Positions 1 through 5,018 of a stretch of DNA of 5,018 nt are shown here, piece by piece (the stretch's first letter is position 1; each line of letters opens with the position of its first letter). The position numbers and the translations under genes were made by a program. Below the pieces are notes generated by a model, which ran no database searches, was not told the DNA's origin, and saw only the letters and a list, made by a program, of their open reading frames with translations. This DNA comes from Methanobacteriota archaeon (lineage in GTDB: Archaea > Thermoplasmatota > Poseidoniia > Poseidoniales > Thalassarchaeaceae), in contig PATZ01000001.1 of the NCBI GenBank assembly GCA_002712575.1, forward strand, positions 3,821 through 8,838, written 5' to 3'.

Positions 1-72
1 CCAATGACCAAACCATCTTCTCCGCCGAAAACAAAACCAATGACCAAACCATCTTCTCCGCCGAAAACAAAA
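1..72 (+). repeat. Perfect 36-bp tandem repeat, two copies, at the window edge
   Basis: Positions 1-36 and 37-72 are identical base for base. The sequence at 73-76 (CCAA) starts like a third unit and then diverges. The period is 12 codons, so copy number can change without shifting the frame. Each unit encodes PMTKPSSPPKTK. Since the first copy begins exactly at the window edge, further copies may lie upstream. Confidence 0.95.
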
Positions 73-414
73 CCAAAAACAGTCCCAAAAAGGATTAAAA
101 AACCATTACCCAAGAAAAAGGCAGCAGAAAAAAGGCCTAAGAAAAAAAGATCTCGAGGCCCACGATTAAGGTTAAAAATTAGGTCGGCTAAAATTGATTC
201 AGAAGTAGATGAATACCAAGATAGACTTGGATGGGTAACAGCTTCTTCAGATATAATTCCTGTTGAAGAAGAAAAAAAGAAAGAACCGGAAACTATGCTA
301 CATCAATGTTCTATGTGTGGTTCAAGAATGACAATTCCAAGGCCAAAGAGAGAACGCTACAAAGTAATATGCTCCTATCCTGAGTGCGGTCATGAGGATA
401 TGATAGGCATATAA
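1..414 (+). CDS. Lys/Pro-rich basic protein with C-terminal zinc ribbon (5' partial)
   Basis: The function is not recognised. Residue numbers count from the ATG at nt 4. The N-terminal 60 residues are very rich in Lys, Pro and Arg and begin with two identical 12-residue units (PMTKPSSPPKTK). A short acidic linker follows (about 66-96). The C-terminus carries a probable zinc ribbon: C102-x2-C105, then C123-x4-C128 followed by Gly-His. The basic tail recalls histone H1-like tails, so nucleic-acid binding is a reasonable inference, but nothing shows a partner. The codon before the ATG (nt 1-3, Pro) is in frame and part of the repeat, so the frame is open at the window edge. The real start is probably upstream, although each repeat unit carries its own in-frame ATG (nt 4 and 40). 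No Shine-Dalgarno precedes either. The gene ends with TAA, 65 bp before the next gene on the same strand. Coding is confident; the role is not. Confidence 0.8.
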   Translation, partial: PMTKPSSPPKTKPMTKPSSPPKTKPKTVPKRIKKPLPKKKAAEKRPKKKRSRGPRLRLKIRSAKIDSEVDEYQDRLGWVTASSDIIPVEEEKKKEPETMLHQCSMCGSRMTIPRPKRERYKVICSYPECGHEDMIGI

Positions 415-433
415 TCCTCATTTTCTTCTGAGG
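394..433 (+). other. Overlapping inverted repeats at the end of gene 1
   Basis: GAGGAT (394-399) can pair with ATCCTC (414-419), and CCTCA (416-420) can pair with TGAGG (429-433) around the loop TTTTCTTC. The two stems share bases 416-419, so they exclude each other. The second stem lies just after the stop codon and its loop is T-rich, which could aid termination. The stems are short (5-6 bp) and no long T-run follows, so a terminator role is only a suggestion. Confidence 0.3.
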
Positions 434-435
434 TC

Positions 436-479
436 GCCTATACATCAATTACAATAATACAAATCATTTCGCATGTTTC
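436..479 (+). promoter_or_regulatory. Possible AT-rich archaeal promoter for the S15-like gene
   Basis: The 65-bp spacer before the ATG at 480 holds an AT-rich stretch, with TATA-like CCTATACAT at 438-446 and TTACAATAAT at 449-458. There is no Shine-Dalgarno sequence before the ATG (the last bases are GCATGTTTC), which suits a leaderless or nearly leaderless transcript. A TATA box for a leaderless start would be expected near 450-456, close to the second candidate. Neither matches a strong consensus, so this is a weak call. Confidence 0.25.
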
Positions 480-2294
480 ATGAGCAGACATGTGTATGTT
501 GTGGGCATTGCTTTAATGTTCACAAGTTTGACTCTTTCTGGTTGTATATTTTCTGATTCAAATAAAACAGAAGATAATAGTTCAGAATTGCAATATCCTT
601 CAATTTATGATAGACAAAATTTAGATTTTCAGGACAACCATACGTTTTCATATGTTTTAGAAAGAGGTTCTTATTCGTCGTTAGAAGTTGAAGAGGCATT
701 CATCGAAGTAGACACTTCTGACATTTGGGAAACAGGTCCTGAAACTTCTACAGTACACCTTTCTTACTGGTTACCCAATAATACACTAAGAGGTGACAAA
801 GTCCCTGTAATAGCCATAATAAGCCCATATTTCTCATATGGCCCCCAGGGAGGTGAATCAACACCAACAAATATTGTTAGTGCTGGAAGGGGCGAATTCA
901 TTTTTGAAAATTTTGTCCCTCATGGATACGCATTTGCTCAAGTATCGGTTTTTGGAACCGAACTTTCTAGTGGATGCTTTGACTACCGTGGTGCAGGTGA
1001 GGGTTTAGGAATACACCATGCAGTAGAATGGCTCGGAACACAGAACTGGTCGAATGGTAATGTTGGCCTATATGGCAAATCCTATGAAGGCGCTACACAA
1101 TGGGAAGCAGCAGCTTTAGCAAGCCCTCATCTGAAGACAATAGTTCCTATTTCTGGGACAACTGCTTTACATCCTTTACTTTATAAAAACGGAAGCGCAG
1201 AAGCCCGAAGTCAAGTAATGCATATGAATTATTTTTCTAGTACTGTAGATTATGATGAAGATGATTTAGATAATGTATGTCCTGATATAATCGAGGGCCT
1301 TTTTGCTGGTCCGATTACATACGGGGCTGGAGAATTAGATCCATATATGTCTAATTATTATGATGAGCGAAGTCATATAGATAAAGCCTTTCAAAACTGG
1401 AACGGAAGTGTATATTGGGTACAGGGACTTCAAGATTGGAATGTAGACCCACATCAAGTATTCGGTGGCCCAATAGGATTCAATTGGTATCAAGACTATA
1501 TTGACGCTGGTTATGAAATACGTGGTATTTTTGGTCAATGGGAACATAACTATCCAGATCAATGGACTAAACACAATGCTCAGGAAAGTGGCTATGGAGG
1601 AGAAGCAATAGAAAATATGACAAGATGGGACTGGGCTCAAGACTTATTTGAATGGTATGAATATTATTTAAAGGAAAAAGGTCCAAAGCCAGATTTTTTT
1701 GTTCAAGTACAACGAAATGATGGAGAATGGAGAATTGAAGATACTTGGCCACCAAAAGATATTGATTGGATAGACTATCCACTTTCTACATGCTCTTACT
1801 CGGGTGTGTTTGTTGGAGGAGGAGCCCCTGTCGTCGGAGGAGGACAGTCAGCCGAACTTACGTGTCCACCATTATCTGAAACAAATAATGTCCTAATTTC
1901 CGGACTAATAAGATTGCATTTAGAGGCGATTGCGTCTTTTGATGGAGGTCAGGTTTTTGCCGAACTACAAGATATAGAAACAGGATTAAGACTTGGACAT
2001 GCTACAATGGATATTCGATACCATGCCGGAGGCAATGATCCACAAACAGTCACTCCAAATCAACAATTGACAATGATGATGGAATTTCAAGCAGTAGATG
2101 CAATATTACCTGCTGGACATGGCTTAAAAATAGTATTTACAGATACTGGTGAAGATTATCTGGCCCCAGCATGTGGCGCTGCCTGTATTGTTCATATCCT
2201 CCCATCATCTTCAACAATGTATTTCCCCGAAATAGTGCGTAACGGTAGCAATATTCTTCATACATATCAAAATTTAGAAGCAGCAAACAACTAA
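480..2294 (+). CDS. Secreted lipoprotein hydrolase, S15/CocE (X-Pro dipeptidyl-peptidase-like) family
   Basis: This is an alpha/beta-hydrolase of 604 residues, probably a membrane-anchored peptidase or esterase acting outside the cell. Residues 4-19 form a hydrophobic signal segment ending in the lipobox L19-S20-G21-C22; C22 would be the lipidated residue. A Ser/Asn/Thr/acid-rich linker follows. The catalytic domain spans about 70-385. The nucleophile is S201 in GKSYEG, the same elbow (GKSY.G) as in PepX-type enzymes. D319 in GLQDWNV and H356 in GQWEHN complete the triad. Residues about 390-600 fit the family's beta-sandwich C-terminal domain. The family includes X-Pro dipeptidyl-peptidases, cocaine esterase and glutaryl-7-ACA acylases, so the exact substrate cannot be read from sequence. 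Four Cys near the C-terminus (438, 462, 565, 569) might form disulfides in a secreted protein. The ATG at 480 is chosen because it gives a full signal peptide; the ATG at 473 is out of frame. Confidence 0.93.
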   Translation: MSRHVYVVGIALMFTSLTLSGCIFSDSNKTEDNSSELQYPSIYDRQNLDFQDNHTFSYVLERGSYSSLEVEEAFIEVDTSDIWETGPETSTVHLSYWLPNNTLRGDKVPVIAIISPYFSYGPQGGESTPTNIVSAGRGEFIFENFVPHGYAFAQVSVFGTELSSGCFDYRGAGEGLGIHHAVEWLGTQNWSNGNVGLYGKSYEGATQWEAAALASPHLKTIVPISGTTALHPLLYKNGSAEARSQVMHMNYFSSTVDYDEDDLDNVCPDIIEGLFAGPITYGAGELDPYMSNYYDERSHIDKAFQNWNGSVYWVQGLQDWNVDPHQVFGGPIGFNWYQDYIDAGYEIRGIFGQWEHNYPDQWTKHNAQESGYGGEAIENMTRWDWAQDLFEWYEYYLKEKGPKPDFFVQVQRNDGEWRIEDTWPPKDIDWIDYPLSTCSYSGVFVGGGAPVVGGGQSAELTCPPLSETNNVLISGLIRLHLEAIASFDGGQVFAELQDIETGLRLGHATMDIRYHAGGNDPQTVTPNQQLTMMMEFQAVDAILPAGHGLKIVFTDTGEDYLAPACGAACIVHILPSSSTMYFPEIVRNGSNILHTYQNLEAANN

Positions 2295-2347
2295 GACTCC
2301 AATCATTGATTAGTAGTATTGATGCGTCATTATCGTTTCGAGGGTGT

Positions 2348-2866
2348 ATGGCACTACCACGCCGTGCAATGGAACAGATGGGTTTTGCAACTTGTTGTCT
2401 GATGTGCGATGCTGAAGATATTGTCGGAACAGAACGGTGTAGGAATTGTATCAATAACCACGCTAAAAGTAGAGAAAGACTAAACCAAGGACCGCCCAAA
2501 ACCAAAGCCGACAGACTAGCTCGCGAATTTATTACAATGCTAACACAACCTTCGAAATATATTGATGACCCTGAACATGGCGAATCTATGATTTATTATG
2601 CGTCCTTAATAGACAAACACAATGGAATTTCTCCTGCCAAAACAGCCGAAGAAATTGAGAGAAGATTCAAAGAATTGAAATTAAAAAAGGACAAATCGAT
2701 AATCAGAGATGTCGCTAATCAGAATAAATGGACTGATAATCCTCCTGACTTCTTTGAGAGAGAAGAATTGTTACAACTTATTACAAAAGATATAACTAAA
2801 GAAGACAAAAAATGGAATGAGTTATTATCAGAGGTTGGTAAATTATTAGAAGAAGAAGAGAATTAA
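2348..2866 (+). CDS. Small four-Cys zinc-finger protein of unknown function
   Basis: The function is not recognised. From the ATG at 2348 the protein has 172 residues. A Cys cluster near the N-terminus reads C-x2-C-x10-C-x2-C (CLMC, then CRNC), with one more Cys directly before the first and a His four residues after the last. This looks like a structural zinc site. The rest is charged and predicted helical (KTAEEIERRFKELKLKKDKS) and ends in a run of Glu. No signal peptide or membrane segment is visible, so it is probably cytoplasmic. The start is uncertain: the frame also offers a TTG at 2306, adding 14 residues, and ATGs at 2369 and 2378. None has a well-placed Shine-Dalgarno; a GAGGGTG sits too close to the ATG at 2348. 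It lies 53 bp after the hydrolase gene and 36 bp before the protease gene on the same strand, so it may share a transcript with either. Confidence 0.78.
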   Translation: MALPRRAMEQMGFATCCLMCDAEDIVGTERCRNCINNHAKSRERLNQGPPKTKADRLAREFITMLTQPSKYIDDPEHGESMIYYASLIDKHNGISPAKTAEEIERRFKELKLKKDKSIIRDVANQNKWTDNPPDFFEREELLQLITKDITKEDKKWNELLSEVGKLLEEEEN

Positions 2867-2889
2867 CGACGGGTTGATAGGAGTCTGAA

Positions 2890-2895
2890 GGGTGA
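2890..2895 (+). promoter_or_regulatory. Shine-Dalgarno site for the M50 protease gene
   Basis: GGGTGA lies 7 nt before the ATG at 2903 and complements the anti-Shine-Dalgarno end of 16S rRNA (core CACC). It is the clearest ribosome binding site in the window. It supports the chosen start and indicates that this gene is translated from inside a longer transcript, not from a leaderless mRNA. Confidence 0.6.
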
Positions 2896-2902
2896 ACAGT
2901 AT

Positions 2903-3721
2903 ATGCCAGCAGAACGAGACCCTCGGGCTTGGTGGCTTGACGACGATCCTTTTGATAAAAAAAACTCCAAAGAAAGGAACGGCAATACTAGAACGAACAA
3001 TTCCGCATTCACTCCAGAGCAAAATCCTTTCCAAGATATCTTGAATGATTACTTCGGCACCCAAGAGAGATACACTATTCCAATCCATCAAGGCTCAATA
3101 TGGCATTTTTCTAAGATCGAAATTCAACATTTAACCCAAGCAACACTTGCATTTACTATTGCCTTAGCATTTCTTGGAAGAGGTATTTTTGGTACTATAA
3201 GTAATCCAAGTATTCTTATATATGCAGGAATAACTTATTTTATCGCATTAACTCCTGCATTTTTGTTACATGAAATAGCACATAAAATTGTCGCAAAAAA
3301 ATACGGTTGTTGGGCTGAATTTAGAGCCAACCCTGCAGGACTAAGATTTGGTGTAATTTTTGCTGCCATTACCGGCCTCGTATTCATGGCACCAGGCGCC
3401 GTTATGGTTGCGGGCCGGACAACAAAATCACAGTTTGGACGTATTGCATTGGCAGGACCAGTAACAAACATTATTCTCTGGTGTTTTGGTATTTTTATCG
3501 CTCTTTTAGTCGGAGGATTCAATTCACATTTAGATCAAATAATAAAAACATGGTTATGGGGCAATTCTATTTTAGCGGCCTTCAATATGCTACCATTTGG
3601 TCCATTGGATGGAAAGAAAATAAAAACATGGTCTGAAAATACATTTTATGTTTGGCTAACAATCTGCATTGCAGCTATTTGGCTAACAATCAATTATGCC
3701 TCAATGATTCTATCGATTTAA
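2903..3721 (+). CDS. Archaeal-type M50 (site-2 protease-like) membrane metalloprotease
   Basis: This is a polytopic zinc protease of 272 residues that would cut substrates within the membrane. Residues 1-75 are a hydrophilic, charged N-terminal segment. About six hydrophobic segments follow (roughly 79-97, 104-128, 148-168, 183-204, 214-231, 248-268). The metal-binding HExxH motif is H123-E124-I-A-H127, at the end of the second segment. The third ligand is D236 in NMLPFGPLDG (228-237), the family's conserved N-x2-P-x4-DG motif. APGAV (163-167) and GP-x2-N (185-189) are further features I associate with archaeal members. No PDZ domain is present, so the protein resembles the compact archaeal form, with an extra soluble N-terminus. 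Site-2 proteases release membrane-tethered factors or clear membrane peptides; the substrate here is unknown. The gene sits 36 bp after the zinc-finger gene, probably in one operon, and its stop is 3 bp from the stop of the opposing M28 gene. Confidence 0.9.
   Translation: MPAERDPRAWWLDDDPFDKKNSKERNGNTRTNNSAFTPEQNPFQDILNDYFGTQERYTIPIHQGSIWHFSKIEIQHLTQATLAFTIALAFLGRGIFGTISNPSILIYAGITYFIALTPAFLLHEIAHKIVAKKYGCWAEFRANPAGLRFGVIFAAITGLVFMAPGAVMVAGRTTKSQFGRIALAGPVTNIILWCFGIFIALLVGGFNSHLDQIIKTWLWGNSILAAFNMLPFGPLDGKKIKTWSENTFYVWLTICIAAIWLTINYASMILSI
3651..3691 (+). repeat. 14-bp direct repeat inside the last membrane helix of the M50 gene
   Basis: TTTGGCTAACAATC occurs at 3651-3664 and again at 3678-3691, 27 bp apart, which is nine codons. 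Both copies are read in the same frame and encode WLTI twice (WLTICIAAIWLTI). The two copies are identical at the DNA level, which suggests a short duplication and not only selection for hydrophobic residues. Confidence 0.8.
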
Positions 3722-3734
3722 ATTCTAATTTAAA
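3717..3734. other. AT-only palindrome spanning both stop codons of the convergent genes
   Basis: TTTAAATT (3717-3724) and AATTTAAA (3727-3734) are perfect inverted repeats around CT. The element holds the TAA of the M50 gene (3719-3721) and the TAG of the M28 gene on the other strand (3725-3727). A two-base loop and all-AT pairs make a weak hairpin, so a bidirectional terminator role is possible but unproven. In AT-rich DNA such a palindrome could also arise by chance. Confidence 0.4.
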
Positions 3735-5018
3735 GCATTTAATACAGGACTTTCATCACAATGAAAAAACGTTAGAAGAGACCACCACGTTATCATATCT
3801 AAACTATTTACTAAATTTGCGACACCTGTATTCTCATCACCATATCCTTTACCCATTGTATCCATCCACTCTTCCATTTCGTCTAATGTGTCACATGTTT
3901 GGTGATAACACCAATAACCATCAACCAAACCTCCGAAACCAACAGTAACAGTTCCCAAATTATCTTGAAAACTTGCATGGTCACTTCTAGCAGTAGTATC
4001 TTCATAAACTATAATTTCGGGCCTATCCATATCTAACCAAACATTCGTTTTCCAGGTCTCTGCAGTATAATTTAGGCCAACCAATGTTCCCATTTGTTCC
4101 TCCAATCCAAGAGCGTCAGACCCAATCCAGTTTGATAACCCTACCATTTTTGGCTGATCTAATTTATCATGATTTGGGCCCGGCCCAATATAAACTCTCA
4201 TTGGCCACACCTCCTCATCTTTTGGATAACCATCTTCATCAATTGCAGGATCTGGATCCCCATGAGGAGCACCACCTCCACCAGGCCAATTTACTCCTGC
4301 CATGTCTAAATTGATATAATTAGTAACTACTACGTCTGGATTATCTTCTTTTACATAATAGTCTGTCCAATAATCAGACCCTCTTTTTCCTCCCTCTTCT
4401 CCAGACCATAGACAGAACACCATAGTTCTTCTACTTTCAAATTCTGTTAAAGCCTTCGCTGTTTCCATAACCATTGCAGTTCCAGCGGAATTATCATATG
4501 CGCCAACTCGTGTCCCATATGTACGCTGTCCTGTAATGTGAGGATCTAATAATACAGCATTTGCCGGAGGAGCGACATCAAAATGTGCTCCAAAAACTAA
4601 CCATTCATTTCTCACTTCTGAACCCCATTTATAGGCACAAACATTGTATGACTCTGGATTTTGATTGCCAAATATATCTGTAAATTCGAAACGATGTGCT
4701 ATTACTTCTAATCCAAAGGACGTAAACTCATCGATTAGGTACATTGCTGCATCTTCGTAAGCAGGATTTCCTTGTCCTGCCCACCTATCATAATACCCAA
4801 CCTTACCATCAACAATGTCAAAAGAATCTGTTGGGTCAGTTATTTTGTATAATCGATCATATACATTTTTGCCATGAACTAAACCACTAGAATGAAGACC
4901 TCCTTCTGGAACACCAACGCTCATCGATCGCTCAAGTGATATCGATTTAAAAATCACAGGACCTCCAGTAATAAAACTACTATTTACCGAATCATATGAA
5001 TTATTATTATCCGCAGGC
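3725..5018 (-). CDS. M28 family zinc aminopeptidase-like exopeptidase, probably secreted (5' partial)
   Basis: Residue numbers count from a GTG codon at 4957, which is probably not the real start: the frame stays open through the edge, adding 20 residues that include an Asn/Ser-rich stretch (DNNNSYDSVNSS). Such a stretch resembles the linker after the lipobox of the S15-like lipoprotein here, so an export signal is expected outside the window. All five M28 metal ligands are visible: H125 (GAHFD), D155 (GAYDNSAG), E188 (SGEEGG), D218 (NLDM) and H327 (SDHASF). D127 and the general base E187 are also present, as is the late YH-x3-DTLDE motif (351-360). The enzyme should remove amino acids from peptide ends with two zinc ions. 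Between D218 and H327 lies a Gly/Pro/Asp-rich stretch that makes this interval about 30 residues longer than in Aeromonas aminopeptidase. The aminopeptidase specificity is inferred; M28 also contains carboxypeptidases and other hydrolases. Confidence 0.92.
   Translation of the reverse strand, partial: PADNNNSYDSVNSSFITGGPVIFKSISLERSMSVGVPEGGLHSSGLVHGKNVYDRLYKITDPTDSFDIVDGKVGYYDRWAGQGNPAYEDAAMYLIDEFTSFGLEVIAHRFEFTDIFGNQNPESYNVCAYKWGSEVRNEWLVFGAHFDVAPPANAVLLDPHITGQRTYGTRVGAYDNSAGTAMVMETAKALTEFESRRTMVFCLWSGEEGGKRGSDYWTDYYVKEDNPDVVVTNYINLDMAGVNWPGGGGAPHGDPDPAIDEDGYPKDEEVWPMRVYIGPGPNHDKLDQPKMVGLSNWIGSDALGLEEQMGTLVGLNYTAETWKTNVWLDMDRPEIIVYEDTTARSDHASFQDNLGTVTVGFGGLVDGYWCYHQTCDTLDEMEEWMDTMGKGYGDENTGVANLVNSLDMITWWSLLTFFHCDESPVLNALN

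Noticed and set aside
1335..1782. Two minus-strand open frames inside the S15-like gene
   Set aside because: They lie opposite a gene with a complete triad and lipobox, show no recognisable motif, and have odd compositions typical of antisense shadow frames.
1597..1844. Internal GGAGG-type Shine-Dalgarno-like sites within the S15-like gene
   Set aside because: They encode Gly/Glu-rich residues in frame and are not followed at a proper distance by a start of any credible internal gene.
2306..2347. TTG start for the zinc-finger gene, adding 14 residues
   Set aside because: No Shine-Dalgarno precedes the TTG and the added residues carry no motif. The ATG at 2348 is preferred, although the start is not certain.
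3652..3948. Plus-strand open frame at the M50/M28 junction
   Set aside because: It starts inside the M50 coding region and runs antisense to the M28 C-terminus. Its product is a His/Leu/Asn-rich low-complexity sequence with no motif.
4084..4314. Plus-strand 76-codon open frame opposite the M28 gene
   Set aside because: It is antisense to the conserved metal-site region of the M28 enzyme and has no start signal or recognisable motif.
3711..4951. 12-bp direct repeat TATCGATTTAAA at 3711-3722 and 4940-4951, flanking most of the M28 gene
   Set aside because: It could suggest target-site or recombination repeats, but one or so such matches is expected by chance in 5 kb of AT-rich DNA, and no mobile-element gene or inverted ends are present.

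Overview
The window is AT-rich, densely coded DNA that most likely comes from an archaeon. The best single clue is the membrane metalloprotease at 2903-3721. Its sequence around HEIAHK, the APGAV segment and the NMLPFGPLDG motif has the character I associate with archaeal site-2-protease-like M50 proteins. Short Cys-rich zinc-ribbon proteins, the scarcity of strong ribosome binding sites and secreted lipoprotein peptidases in an AT-rich genome fit a planktonic marine euryarchaeote (Marine Group II/III, Poseidoniales-like). That placement is inference from sequence character; no database was consulted.

Layout, left to right. (1) 1-414 (+): the 3' part of a gene entering from outside the window. 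It encodes a Lys/Pro-rich basic tail, begun by a perfect 36-bp tandem repeat, followed by a C-terminal zinc ribbon. (2) 415-479: a short spacer with a small inverted repeat and a weak promoter-like region. (3) 480-2294 (+): a secreted lipoprotein hydrolase of the S15/CocE (X-Pro dipeptidyl-peptidase-like) family with a complete Ser-Asp-His triad. (4) 2348-2866 (+): a small protein with a four-cysteine zinc-binding motif and a charged helical C-terminus; no function is recognised. (5) 2903-3721 (+): the polytopic M50 protease, behind the clearest Shine-Dalgarno sequence in the window. (6) 3725-5018 (-): an M28 zinc peptidase gene facing the others. Only 3 bp separate it from gene 5, its frame is open at the right edge, and its true start lies outside.

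Three of the five genes encode hydrolases likely to act on peptides or proteins: two probably outside the membrane (S15-like lipoprotein and M28 peptidase) and one within it (M50). The extracytoplasmic pair fits a heterotroph that breaks down protein or peptides at its surface. The M50 protease is more likely regulatory or housekeeping. Genes 3-5 lie on one strand with short gaps and could be co-transcribed.

I found no RNA gene, mobile element, CRISPR array or phage gene. The most distinctive structures are the tandem repeat at the left edge, the AT-only palindrome that holds both stop codons of the convergent pair, a 14-bp in-frame repeat in the last membrane helix of the M50 protein, and an acidic insertion inside the M28 catalytic domain. 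I do not see convincing evidence for a new multi-gene system.
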